Source: CAJXMH01 sp040220135
GTDB taxonomy: Bacteria; Bacteroidota; Bacteroidia; Flavobacteriales_E; Vicingaceae
Length of the DNA: 64,000 nucleotides
NCBI GenBank assembly: GCA_040220135.1
Contig: JAVJTT010000020.1
Location: 248,001-312,000, forward strand
Direction: 5' to 3'
A model generated the notes under the pieces. That model did not search any database, was not told the DNA's origin, and saw only the letters and a program-made list of their open reading frames with translations. Below, in pieces: positions 26,009 through 34,171 of this stretch; the stretch's first letter is position 1, and each line of letters starts with the position of its first letter. Made by a program: the position numbers and the translations under genes.

Positions 26009-26890
26009 TCAGTCTTTCTTCTTCTTTCCGCGAATTTCTTTTTCGATGTAGTCCCACATTTCTTCAGGCACAGCGTCTAGGCCCGTAAACTCTCCGGCAT
26101 TGTAGAGCCATTCCCCACCGTCAATGGTCACTACTTCGCCATTCACATAGGCTGAGAAATCAGACATTAAATAAGCCGCTAGATTGGCGAGTTCTTGATG
26201 TTCGCCATAGCGTTTTAGTGGAATTCGTTTAAGTGGATCTATTTTTTCTTTTAGTCCTTCCGGGAACAGACGGCTAAAGGCACCTTGAGTAGGGAAGGGG
26301 CCGGGAGCAATAGCATTGGTTCTGATCTTGTATTTCGCCCATTCAGCAGCTAAGGAGCGAGTCATGGAAAGTACCCCGCCTTTTGCTACAGCAGATGGCA
26401 CAACATAGCCTGAACCGGTCCAGCTGTAAGTGGTTACAATGTTTAAAACCGTTCCGGCAATTTTTTCTTTGATCCAATATTGACCTAACAATAAAGAGCA
26501 ATTGTAGCTGCCTTTTAAAACGATGTCTACTATCACATCAAAAGCTTTGGGCGATAGTCTTTCTGTAGGACTGATGAAATTCCCGGCGGCATTATTAACC
26601 AAGCCGTTGATTTCCCCAAACTCCTTTATACCGGCTTCTATTACCTTTTCAACTTCTAGCGGTTTTCTAACATCACAAGCTATCGGCAAAATTTTTCCTC
26701 CGGTTTCTTCTCTTAGTTCTTTAGCTGTAGCATCAAGCACCTCTTGTTTTCGACTCGCAATAATTACATTGGCGCCAATTTGCATGAAATATTTGCTCAT
26801 TGATTTGCCCAAACCGGTGCCACCTCCTGTTACTAATATCGTTTTTCCTTTCAGTTCATTTTGCTTGAACATGGGTTCTTTATAGTCCAT
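26009..26890 (-). CDS. SDR family oxidoreductase, 2,4-dienoyl-CoA reductase-like
   Basis: A 293-residue SDR with N-terminal cofactor motif VTGGGTGLGKSMSKYF and NNAAGNFISPTERLS, the latter typical of peroxisomal or bacterial 2,4-dienoyl-CoA reductase-like enzymes. In the active-site segment GYVVPSAVAKGGVLSMT the Lys is present, but the position of the usual catalytic Tyr is Ser, as in the dienoyl-CoA reductase group. C-terminal IAPGPFPTQGAFSRL follows. Role in unsaturated fatty acid oxidation is inferred from similarity. It is followed by the HDAC-like gene after 41 bp and preceded by the holin-like gene 9 bp upstream. Confidence 0.85.
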   Translation of the reverse strand: MDYKEPMFKQNELKGKTILVTGGGTGLGKSMSKYFMQIGANVIIASRKQEVLDATAKELREETGGKILPIACDVRKPLEVEKVIEAGIKEFGEINGLVNNAAGNFISPTERLSPKAFDVIVDIVLKGSYNCSLLLGQYWIKEKIAGTVLNIVTTYSWTGSGYVVPSAVAKGGVLSMTRSLAAEWAKYKIRTNAIAPGPFPTQGAFSRLFPEGLKEKIDPLKRIPLKRYGEHQELANLAAYLMSDFSAYVNGEVVTIDGGEWLYNAGEFTGLDAVPEEMWDYIEKEIRGKKKKD

Positions 26891-26899
26891 TGAGTTTTT

Positions 26900-27256
26900 T
26901 TAAGTGTTTTTGTTGTTTTCTTTTTTATCTAAAGCGCTAAAAAGTGAGTTGATAACAGAAAGTATAATGCTGAACAATAAAGCCCACCAAAAACTAGCCA
27001 CGGTAAAGCCACCAATCAGGTCGTCGGCCAATAGTATGATCAGCGCATTAATAACTAGCAGAAATAGGCCTAAGGTTAAAATGGTAACCGGAATGGTGAG
27101 GATGATTAGAATTGGTTTTAGAAAGTTATTTAATAATGCCAAGACAGCGGCTACCACAATGGCCGTTAAAAAATCTTTGATCTCAACGCCCGGTAGCAGG
27201 TAAGCGGTAACCAAAACGGCAATGGCGTTGGCAAATAGTTTAGCTATCCATCTCAT
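26900..27256 (-). CDS. Holin-like four-helix membrane protein (PF04020 type)
   Basis: A 118-residue inner-membrane protein with four predicted helices. AVLVTAYLLPGVEIKDFLTA, LLNNFLKPILIILTIPVTILT and LLADDLIGGFTVASFWWALL closely follow the phage_holin_4_2/YvlD pattern. Despite the family name these chromosomal proteins are not linked to phage lysis, and no phage genes are nearby. Function is unknown, possibly envelope stress. It sits between the interrupted lipoprotein frame and the SDR gene. Confidence 0.88.
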   Translation of the reverse strand: MRWIAKLFANAIAVLVTAYLLPGVEIKDFLTAIVVAAVLALLNNFLKPILIILTIPVTILTLGLFLLVINALIILLADDLIGGFTVASFWWALLFSIILSVINSLFSALDKKENNKNT

Positions 27257-27261
27257 GATTT

Positions 27262-27372
27262 CTATTGTTTGTCAGAGACTAAATTTAAGATTTTAATTAG
27301 AGAATCAATTTCTACTTTTACTTTCATGGAACCTTCATAATGGAAAGTTTCTCCAGTCTCAAAATTGTAGAA
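27262..27372 (-). pseudogene. In-frame continuation of the lipoprotein frame after TGA
   Basis: Directly after the TGA, the same frame reads FYNFETGETFHYEG and then MKVKVEIDSLIKILNL before stopping at TAG. That is 36 codons with normal amino acid composition, in an otherwise non-coding 116-bp gap before the holin-like gene. It looks like the lost C-terminus of the upstream lipoprotein. Chance continuation of a 36-codon frame is possible, so confidence is modest. Confidence 0.45.
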
Positions 27373-27825
27373 TCAGTTTAAGAAAAAGGACATTTCTTTA
27401 TCTGTCATATCACCCTCTTTCCACGCTTGGTATAAATATGGAAAGTACTCTCTTCTGAGATGATTATCAGGGGGATTTAAATGATGTAGCGTTAACCAAA
27501 TGGCAGCAACACCATCTTTTCCATAAGTGTCCCTTTCGGGGAAGCCATAGGTTTCCAAATAGAAAAATACCTTTTCAAGATTTTCTTTATCAGCACTCCA
27601 TATTTTCTTTTCAGCCTCCAAGTGTTCTGCTGATTCGTAGCCAAATTCTTGCCGAGCTTGAGTTGAGGCTTCTCTAGTAGTTTGGTCTTTTTCAAGAATT
27701 TCTTTTAGAAATACTTTTTTCTCTTTTTCTGTTTCAGGAATTTCAAAAGAGAGTTCTTTCTTTTTTTCTGTGGTAGTACAATTTACAAGTAGAACTAAAA
27801 ATGATATGAAGAAGATTTGCTTCAT
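27373..27825 (-). CDS. Lipoprotein resembling DUF6624, possibly truncated by TGA
   Basis: A 150-residue product with a lipoprotein signal (MKQIFFISFLVLLVNC, Cys16). The mature part is helical and includes SADKENLEKVFFYLETYG, DGVAAIWLTLHHLNPPDN and LYQAWKEGDMTDKEMSFFL, a pattern I associate with DUF6624-type proteins. The frame ends at a TGA (27373-27375), but the same frame continues for 36 protein-like codons to a TAG at 27262. Family members usually continue beyond this point, so the TGA may be a recent nonsense mutation or a site of read-through. Family assignment is from memory. It lies 5 bp after the DUF819 gene. Confidence 0.7.
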   Translation of the reverse strand: MKQIFFISFLVLLVNCTTTEKKKELSFEIPETEKEKKVFLKEILEKDQTTREASTQARQEFGYESAEHLEAEKKIWSADKENLEKVFFYLETYGFPERDTYGKDGVAAIWLTLHHLNPPDNHLRREYFPYLYQAWKEGDMTDKEMSFFLN

Positions 27826-27830
27826 TTAGG

Positions 27831-29099
27831 TTACTGCGAAACCACTTGCATCAGTTGTGCACAGAAAATAGCGCCAAAAGTTCCTACCGCATAACCAAAA
27901 ACGGCAAGTAAAACTCCTACAGGAGCCAAGGCCGGACTAAAGGCAGAGGCTACAATAGGAGCTGAGGCAGCTCCACCTACATTGGCTTGGCTTCCTACAG
28001 CTACAAAGAAGAACGGAGCCTTAATGATCTTAGCGACAACCAATAGAATGATTACATGGGTCAACATCCAAAGCAAGCCTACTACAAACAGTCCTAAATT
28101 GTTGAAAATGGCGGTAATGTCCATTTTCATGCCAATGGTAGCAACTAAAACGTAAAGAAAAGCACTGCCAAATTTTGATGCTCCTGCCCCTTCGTATTTC
28201 TTGAATTTGGTAAACGATAGGGCCAAACCTATAATAGTAGCAATCACTACGATCCAAAAGAAGTTTGAGGTCATGGAGGTTAAGCGGTACTCACTCAAGA
28301 AAGCTTTTTTAGTTTCCATAAAAGGGGTAATCATATCAGAGCCAAAATGCGCAATGGCAGTTCCACCAAAACCAATGGCGCAAATGATCATTATGTCAGT
28401 TAGGTTGGCAATTTTGGAAATGCTTGAGCGGTAATTTTGAATGCTTTCTTTCACTTCCGTAATGGCCGACGAATCGGCTTTAAATAAACGATCTACTTTT
28501 TCAGATACTCCCGCACCAATTAATAAAAAGGCCATCCAAATATTGGCAACTATTACATCTACGGTAATCATGGCTGAGAATAATTCATCGCTTGCGCCGT
28601 AAATTTCTTTCATGGCGGTTTGGTTGGCGCCTCCTCCAATCCAACTTCCGGCTACCGTAGCCAAGCCGCGCCAAACTTCATCGGGTCCGCTGCCGCCAAT
28701 AATGTCAGGGGCAAAAGCAGAAACAGCAAGAATGGCAATAGGTCCTCCTAGAACAATGCCCAATGTGCCGGCAAAAAACATGATAATGGCTTTTGGGCCT
28801 AAGCGCATAATTCCTTTCAGGTCGATACTTAGACAAAGCAAAACCAAACTAGCCGGTAACAAATAACGAGAAGCCACAAAGTATAAATTAGAGGCTTCGC
28901 CCGAAATAATGCCTAAAGAGTTGAGCACCGAAGGCAAGAAGTAGCAGAGCAATAGGGCAGGAATTATGGTGTAAAACTTCTGCCACCATCGGTTTTTGCT
29001 GCTAGAGGTGTAAAAGATACTTGCTAATAAAGTAATTAAGATACCAAGAACTACGGCATCGTTGGTAAAGAGGGCTTCGCTTGCTGCGGATTCGTGCAT
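27831..29099 (-). CDS. DUF819 family membrane protein
   Basis: A 422-residue polytopic protein with about 11-12 helices. The motif run GGPIAILAVSAFAPDIIG, WRGLATVAGSWIGGGANQTAM and VGSQANVGGAASAPIVASAF is characteristic of DUF819 (PF05684), putative transporters also found in plants. Two glycine-rich re-entrant-like segments suggest an inverted-repeat carrier fold related to sodium/acid symporters. Substrate unknown. It is 43 bp after the transglutaminase-like gene and 5 bp before the lipoprotein gene, so they are likely co-transcribed. Confidence 0.9.
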   Translation of the reverse strand: MHESAASEALFTNDAVVLGILITLLASIFYTSSSKNRWWQKFYTIIPALLLCYFLPSVLNSLGIISGEASNLYFVASRYLLPASLVLLCLSIDLKGIMRLGPKAIIMFFAGTLGIVLGGPIAILAVSAFAPDIIGGSGPDEVWRGLATVAGSWIGGGANQTAMKEIYGASDELFSAMITVDVIVANIWMAFLLIGAGVSEKVDRLFKADSSAITEVKESIQNYRSSISKIANLTDIMIICAIGFGGTAIAHFGSDMITPFMETKKAFLSEYRLTSMTSNFFWIVVIATIIGLALSFTKFKKYEGAGASKFGSAFLYVLVATIGMKMDITAIFNNLGLFVVGLLWMLTHVIILLVVAKIIKAPFFFVAVGSQANVGGAASAPIVASAFSPALAPVGVLLAVFGYAVGTFGAIFCAQLMQVVSQ

Positions 29100-29142
29100 G
29101 GTTTAAATTTTTAAAGCCACCAAGATAAGATTTGTTCGAGAA

Positions 29143-30027
29143 TCAGGAATTGTCGTTTTGGTGCCGCAAACATTTGTACATCAATTTAAGCTCATCCACT
29201 TTGTCTTCATAGCCGGCTTTGTGGTAAGCAACAATTAAGGTCATAATCATGCGACAAATCATACTCATATGATCACACGGCAAGTAAAAGTGTTCGCTTT
29301 TTTCAATTTTTAATTGCTTAATAAATTGGTCAATGTCTTTATGCTGAAATAGAGTGCCTTGATTAAATGGGTTAATGTAAAAAAGCACATCTTCTTTTTT
29401 TACTTCTTCAATAAACTGAATGGGTAGGCGGGTGTAACCCAATACAAAATGCTCTGGAAGGTCAATGCCGTAAATGGGCACTTTTAATCGGCGTGCTACC
29501 TCAATGTAGAGCATAGAAAGACTTAAAGGATTCCCTTTTCGACTTTCCAAAACATTGTTGATGAAGCAATTTCTGGGAGAATGAAAGCTTTTTTTGTTTC
29601 CTCCAAAACCATAGATCTCAAAAAAAACCTTGTTGAAAATCCCGGCCTTTTCCATGGCCGTGTAGTCTTGGTTTAGCTCGATCCAAACATCTTGGGTGAG
29701 CTGGGCGATAAACTCTCGAATGTGATTCTCATCTAAATCGGAGTATTGAAAGCGAGCAATGATGATGGCCGCTTCTAAGAGGCTCTTTTCTTCACTATCT
29801 CGCCAAGCTTTTAGGTTTTTTAAAACAGATTGAAAGTTGATTTGGTGAATAATACTTTCTATCCTACGCTGCAAAATGGCATTGAAAGACGTCTCCCAAG
29901 CATTTTCAAGGAAAGGGACAGCTTCATCACCAAGCTCAAGCAATTCGCGACAAACTTGGTCGTAAACCGAATCATCCGGATCATCCAGTAAATTGATCAA
30001 GGCTGATATTTTATTTTGCGCCATCAT
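29143..30027 (-). CDS. Transglutaminase-like protein (SirB1 N-terminal type)
   Basis: A 294-residue soluble protein. The N-terminus has helical, HEAT-like character (LINLLDDPDDSVYDQVCRELL). The core NNVLESRKGNPLSLSMLYIEVARRL and PIYGIDLPEHFVLGY matches the PF13369 transglutaminase-like fold shared with SirB1, where the Cys is often missing. Here the expected catalytic position is Ser (GNPLSLS), so enzymatic activity is doubtful. The start is one of two adjacent ATGs (30027 or 30024), 8 bp after a perfect -7 box. Confidence 0.85.
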   Translation of the reverse strand: MMAQNKISALINLLDDPDDSVYDQVCRELLELGDEAVPFLENAWETSFNAILQRRIESIIHQINFQSVLKNLKAWRDSEEKSLLEAAIIIARFQYSDLDENHIREFIAQLTQDVWIELNQDYTAMEKAGIFNKVFFEIYGFGGNKKSFHSPRNCFINNVLESRKGNPLSLSMLYIEVARRLKVPIYGIDLPEHFVLGYTRLPIQFIEEVKKEDVLFYINPFNQGTLFQHKDIDQFIKQLKIEKSEHFYLPCDHMSMICRMIMTLIVAYHKAGYEDKVDELKLMYKCLRHQNDNS

Positions 30028-30035
30028 TACCCTAA

Positions 30036-30043
30036 CAAAGATA
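30036..30043 (-). promoter_or_regulatory. -7 promoter box of the transglutaminase-like/DUF819 unit
   Basis: Minus-strand TATCTTTG is an exact TAnnTTTG match, 8 bases before ATG 30027. The leader would be only a few bases long. Confidence 0.45.
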
Positions 30044-30116
30044 AGGAAGGATGTTAGCGGCAGACGCTGGGCCGATGGAGTTATTCACGCTGAGGTGTTT
30101 ATTGCTTGGTGTGGGT

Positions 30117-30983
30117 TTACCCTACTAGCCTCTGCAACACTTTCTGAATCAAATTATTGATCACTGGCTTGTAATCTTTACTAAAGGAGTTGGCGTAGCG
30201 ATTGGCTACCACAGCACAAACGGTGCAAGCTTTATGTCCCATGGCTTTGCTCAATCCATAAAGGGCTGAGGTTTCCATTTCATAATTTACAATACGTTTG
30301 TTTTCAAAAGAGAAGGCCCGCAACTTTTCGTTTAAATGGGGCGCTTTTAACTTCACTCTTAAATGACGTCCTTGAGGGGCATAAAACCCATTGGCGGTAA
30401 TGGTAATGCCGCGGTGAAAGCCCGCTCCAATTTGATCGATAAAATCAGAATCTCCTTCCACCAAATAGGGACGATTCAAGCTTTCTGGCCAATCGGTTTG
30501 TTTTTTGATTTCTTTTAAAAGCCTTTCTTCATTTTCATTAACCTCTACATCATAGAAATTCATTAAGCCATCTAAACCAAAAGCATGAGTAGAGACTACT
30601 ACTTCATCGGCCGGTACATCTTCTTGCAAGGAGCCACAAGTTCCGATTCGAACAATTTCTAAGGGAGTGTGCTCCTCTTTTATTTCTCTTGTGTTCAGGT
30701 CTATGTTCACCAAAGCATCCAGCTCATTCATCACAATATCAATATTATCGGTACCAATGCCGGTGGCTAAAGCGGTTATTTTTTCGCCATTTAAAGTTCC
30801 GGTATGGGTCACAAACTCCCGGTTTTCTACCACATGGTCAAGGCTGTCAAAATGCACAGAAATCTGCTTTATTCTGCCTGGATCACCGGCTACAATAATT
30901 TTTTTGCCGATTTGATGGGGTTGTAAGTTTAAATGGTAAATAGATCCCTCTGGGCTTAGTACAAGTTCTGACGGATGAATCAT
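30117..30983 (-). CDS. Nucleoside phosphorylase (uridine phosphorylase-like)
   Basis: A 288-residue enzyme of the NP-1 family, cleaving a nucleoside with phosphate to free base and ribose-1-phosphate. The phosphate-binding KIIVAGDPGRIKQIS lies at residues ~28-42, GIGTDNIDIVMNELDAL and RIGTCGSLQEDVPADEVVV in the middle, and NYEMETSALYGLSKAMGHK with the ribose-binding Glu near the end. Order and length fit uridine phosphorylases more than purine phosphorylases, but base specificity is not certain. It is transcribed leftward alone, diverging from the universal stress gene across a 315-bp gap. Confidence 0.88.
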   Translation of the reverse strand: MIHPSELVLSPEGSIYHLNLQPHQIGKKIIVAGDPGRIKQISVHFDSLDHVVENREFVTHTGTLNGEKITALATGIGTDNIDIVMNELDALVNIDLNTREIKEEHTPLEIVRIGTCGSLQEDVPADEVVVSTHAFGLDGLMNFYDVEVNENEERLLKEIKKQTDWPESLNRPYLVEGDSDFIDQIGAGFHRGITITANGFYAPQGRHLRVKLKAPHLNEKLRAFSFENKRIVNYEMETSALYGLSKAMGHKACTVCAVVANRYANSFSKDYKPVINNLIQKVLQRLVG

Positions 30984-31298
30984 AAATTCTGCTTTTTTGC
31001 GAAGCTAAGTAAAAAAAGGAACAAGAAGTTTTTCTAAAAACTAGCTTTTGCTCAAGCATTCGCTTGAAAAAAGAAAGTAAATGTTAATCTATGAGCAGAT
31101 ATTTATGGTGATTTGGTTTTCAACTAGAGTATATTTTACAATCCTCTAGCTTTAGGGGATATGTTATAGTTAATGGTCTGATAGGTTTTCTTACTCACAA
31201 CTTTGGGCACCTTAAACGTTTAACTTTAAATACTTCAATGTCATTTTAGTTTAATTCAAGGAAATAAATGAATAAATTCGCTACAAATACCACCAAAC
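30984..31298. other. 315-bp divergent intergenic region
   Basis: The longest gene-free stretch in the window. It is AT-rich and holds no plausible reading frame. A hairpin can form at 31044-31073 around the perfect 6-bp arms TCAAGC/GCTTGA (31052-31057 and 31062-31067, loop ATTC). Because both flanking genes point away from it, a terminator is not expected here. No exact -7 box was found, so promoters for both genes must lie here but are not resolved. Confidence 0.6.
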
Positions 31299-32204
31299 AT
31301 GAAACGAAAAATAGACATCAACAAAATTTTAATTCCATTAGATTTTTCTGAAACCTCTAAAGTTGCCTTAGAGCATGGGGCTAACCTATGTGCTAAGTTT
31401 AATGCCGATCTACATTTGCTGCATGTTTTTACCCCTATGTCGAGTGATGTTTTTCCCATGTTAGATGTGGCATCGCAAATTCAAGAGGTAAAGCAATCTG
31501 CTCGTAAGGAACTGGAAAAGCTTTCCAAGGATTTTGCGGATCAGTATGGCGTAAAAGTTTCGATTGAGTTACGCGATGGTAACCCTACTAAAGAGATTGT
31601 TAAGGTAGCCAAGGAAGTAGAAGCTGATATGATTGTAATGGGAACCCATGGAGCAAGCGGAATTGAAGAGTTTTTCTTGGGCAGCAACGCATATCGAGTG
31701 GTTACCTCTGCTTCTGTTCCTGTTTTTACGATTCAGAAGCATGCTACAAAGTACGGATACCAGCGAATTGCTTTGCCTATTGATAGTTCTATTCACACCA
31801 GAGATAAGGTTTCTGAAGCGGTTTACATGGCCAAGCATTTTGGGGCAACTATTCATATTGCAGCCTTGATAACAGAGGAGCATGAAGACGAAAAGAGTAA
31901 ATTCAATTTGAAAGTTAAACAGATTGAAGAGCATTTAGAGAATCAAGGAATTTCGTACTTAACCACTGAGAAACACGGGGATAATATTGCTGAAATGACC
32001 ATGGAGCATGCCAAAGAGGTAGATGCTGATTTGATTATGATCATGACAGAGCAAGAAGCGGCCACTGGCTTGTTTGTAGGTCCCTATGCTCAGCAAATCG
32101 TTAACCACTCCAAAATTCCGGTAATCAGTGTTACTCCTTATGAAACGGTAACTTCATTTGGTAGAGACCAATTGGCAGGAGACTATCGACCTTTTTACAT
32201 TTAA
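31299..32204 (+). CDS. Tandem universal stress protein
   Basis: A 301-residue cytoplasmic protein of two UspA domains. Domain 1 (residues ~1-145) starts ILIPLDFSETSKVALEHG and ends with the ATP-binding MGTHGASGIEEFFLGSNAYR (G-x2-G-x9-G/S). Domain 2 (~150-280) begins RIALPIDSSIHTRDKV and lacks a clear nucleotide loop (IMTEQEAATGLFVGPYAQQ). So only the first domain looks able to bind ATP in the usual way. Precise role unknown; members aid survival under stress. cinA follows 14 bp downstream. Confidence 0.92.
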   Translation: MKRKIDINKILIPLDFSETSKVALEHGANLCAKFNADLHLLHVFTPMSSDVFPMLDVASQIQEVKQSARKELEKLSKDFADQYGVKVSIELRDGNPTKEIVKVAKEVEADMIVMGTHGASGIEEFFLGSNAYRVVTSASVPVFTIQKHATKYGYQRIALPIDSSIHTRDKVSEAVYMAKHFGATIHIAALITEEHEDEKSKFNLKVKQIEEHLENQGISYLTTEKHGDNIAEMTMEHAKEVDADLIMIMTEQEAATGLFVGPYAQQIVNHSKIPVISVTPYETVTSFGRDQLAGDYRPFYI

Positions 32205-32218
32205 AACGGCTTTGTTTT

Positions 32219-33478
32219 ATGGAAGTTGAATTGATCACCATTGGTGACGAAATTCTTATTGGCCAAACAGTAGACACCAATTCTGCCTGGATGGCCAAGC
32301 AATTTAATGCCTTGGGTATCAATGTCTCAAAAATCAACTCTATAAAAGATGAGAGAGAAGCTATACTTGAAGAACTGGCAGCTGCTTTTCAACGTTCACA
32401 ACTGATTATAACCACCGGTGGCTTAGGCCCTACCAAAGATGATATAACAAAACAAGTACTGTGCGACTTTTTCGATACTGCTTTAGTTCGGAATCAAGCG
32501 GTACTTGATCGAATTGAAGCCTATTTTCAATCACGAGGAAGGGAAATTCTGGAAACCAATCGTCAACAAGCAGACTTGCCTGAATCTGCTGAGGTACTCG
32601 ATAACTTAATGGGCACGGCCAGTGGAATGTGGTTCGAGAAAAAGGGTAAAGTAGTGGTTTCTTTGCCCGGCGTGCCTTATGAAATGAAGCACTTGATGCA
32701 AGAACAAGTCTTGCCCAAGGTAAAAGCCAAATACAAACTACCAAAGATTCACCATCATACTGTGATGACGGAAGGTGTAGGTGAGTCTTTCTTAGCCGAA
32801 ATGGTTAAAGATTGGGAAAACAGTCTGCCTAATGAGGGAATTAAGATTGCCTACTTGCCTTCACCTGGAATAGTGAAAGTTAGATTAACCGCTGAAGGGA
32901 AGGACTTGGATGATTTAAAAGAAAAGGTAAGTCGTAAAGCCAAAGAGTTAAATGCTCTTGTACCGCAATATATTTTCGGGGAAAATGATATTCGTCCGGA
33001 GGAGGCCATTGCGCAAATGCTAAAGGAGCAGCAAAAAACGGTTGCCACGGCAGAGAGTTGCACCGGTGGCTATTTGGCTCATCTTTTTACTTCTATTCCA
33101 GGTAGTTCAGATTATTTTCAAGGAAGTGTGATTTCTTATTCCAATCAGCTTAAAATGAATTTGCTTGAGGTTTCCTCTGAATCATTGGATAAGTATGGAG
33201 CAGTTAGTCAAGCCGTAGTAGAACAAATGGCCCGGCATGCAAGGCAAAAAATGAATACTGATTATGCGCTGGCTACTTCTGGTGTAGCTGGTCCTGATGG
33301 GGGTTCTGATGAGAAGCCTGTAGGTACAGTTTGGATTGCTTTAGCTTCCGCAGAAGGCGTTTTTGCCAAGCGCTTTCAATTTGAGCAAAACCGAGAAAGA
33401 AATATTCAACGTTCAGCACTTGCAGCCATTGGAATGCTACGCCGAGCTTTAGCAGGAGAATTAGAAATTGGGGCTTAG
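32219..33478 (+). CDS. cinA: CinA family protein, nicotinamide-nucleotide amidase
   Basis: A 419-residue two-domain protein. The N-terminal MoCF/COG1058 domain (residues ~1-170) has LITIGDEILIGQTVDTNS and TTGGLGPTKDDITK, a predicted pyrophosphatase of ADP-ribose or NAD-related nucleotides. The C-terminal domain (~260-415) has ATAESCTGGYLAHLFTSIPG and ATSGVAGPDGGSDEKPVGTV, the PncC amidase that converts NMN to NaMN in pyridine nucleotide recycling. Length is normal. The 3' end overlaps the convergent LOG-family gene by 18 bp. Confidence 0.95.
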   Translation: MEVELITIGDEILIGQTVDTNSAWMAKQFNALGINVSKINSIKDEREAILEELAAAFQRSQLIITTGGLGPTKDDITKQVLCDFFDTALVRNQAVLDRIEAYFQSRGREILETNRQQADLPESAEVLDNLMGTASGMWFEKKGKVVVSLPGVPYEMKHLMQEQVLPKVKAKYKLPKIHHHTVMTEGVGESFLAEMVKDWENSLPNEGIKIAYLPSPGIVKVRLTAEGKDLDDLKEKVSRKAKELNALVPQYIFGENDIRPEEAIAQMLKEQQKTVATAESCTGGYLAHLFTSIPGSSDYFQGSVISYSNQLKMNLLEVSSESLDKYGAVSQAVVEQMARHARQKMNTDYALATSGVAGPDGGSDEKPVGTVWIALASAEGVFAKRFQFEQNRERNIQRSALAAIGMLRRALAGELEIGA

Positions 33479-34171
33479 TCGAGAGTGCTTGTAAAAATGC
33501 TCAATGTGGTCTACGGCTTCATCTACAGTATCAGCCAAATAAAACAAGTCTAGATCTTCTTTACTAATGTTGTTATTGGTTTCTAATAAAGTATTACGGA
33601 TCCAATCTAACAGTCCACCCCAGAAGCTTTTGCTCATCAAGACAATTGGGAAAGGGCTAATCTTGTGAGTTTGGATTAAGGTAAGAGCCTCAAAAAATTC
33701 GTCTAAAGTGCCAAAGCCTCCGGGCAAAACCACAAATCCTTGGGCGTATTTAACAAACATCAGCTTACGCACAAAAAAATAGTTGAATTGTAAAGATTTA
33801 TCTTGATCGATATATGGATTGTTATTTTGCTCAAAGGGTAAATCAATGTTTAACCCCACTGATTTTCCTCCGGCTCGATTTGCTCCTTTATTAGCAGCTT
33901 CCATAATGCCTGGTCCACCACCTGTAATAATGCCATATCCTTTTTCACAGAGCTTATAAGCAAGCTCATCGGCCACTTGATAATACTTGTGGTCTTCCGG
34001 CGTACGAGCCGAGCCAAAAATAGAAACACAAGGCCCAATTTTGGAAAGGCTTTCAAAACCATTTACAAATTCAGACATGATTTTAAAAACGGCCCAAGAG
34101 TCATTGCTCTTAATGTCAGTCCATTCCTTTTCAGAATCTAGTTTGTTTTGTTTCTCCTTGTCTCTTTTCAT
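33461..34171 (-). CDS. LOG family protein (nucleotide 5'-monophosphate phosphoribohydrolase-like)
   Basis: A 236-residue Rossmann-like protein of the LOG/TIGR00730 family, whose members hydrolyse nucleoside monophosphates to base and ribose-5-phosphate (cytokinin-activating in plants). Hallmarks are IITGGGPGIMEAANKGANR and VVLPGGFGTLDEFFEALT, containing the PGGxGTxxE active site. The start ATG overlaps the uvrA stop in an ATGA junction, so it is translated with uvrA. Natural substrate in this organism is unknown. Confidence 0.92.
   Translation of the reverse strand: MKRDKEKQNKLDSEKEWTDIKSNDSWAVFKIMSEFVNGFESLSKIGPCVSIFGSARTPEDHKYYQVADELAYKLCEKGYGIITGGGPGIMEAANKGANRAGGKSVGLNIDLPFEQNNNPYIDQDKSLQFNYFFVRKLMFVKYAQGFVVLPGGFGTLDEFFEALTLIQTHKISPFPIVLMSKSFWGGLLDWIRNTLLETNNNISKEDLDLFYLADTVDEAVDHIEHFYKHSRLSPNF

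Noticed and set aside
26900..27256. Holin-like gene as prophage remnant
   Set aside because: The PF04020 group is common on chromosomes and there is no other phage gene nearby.
31044..31073. Hairpin with T/A-rich flanks as a terminator
   Set aside because: Both neighbouring genes are transcribed away from it; arms are short.
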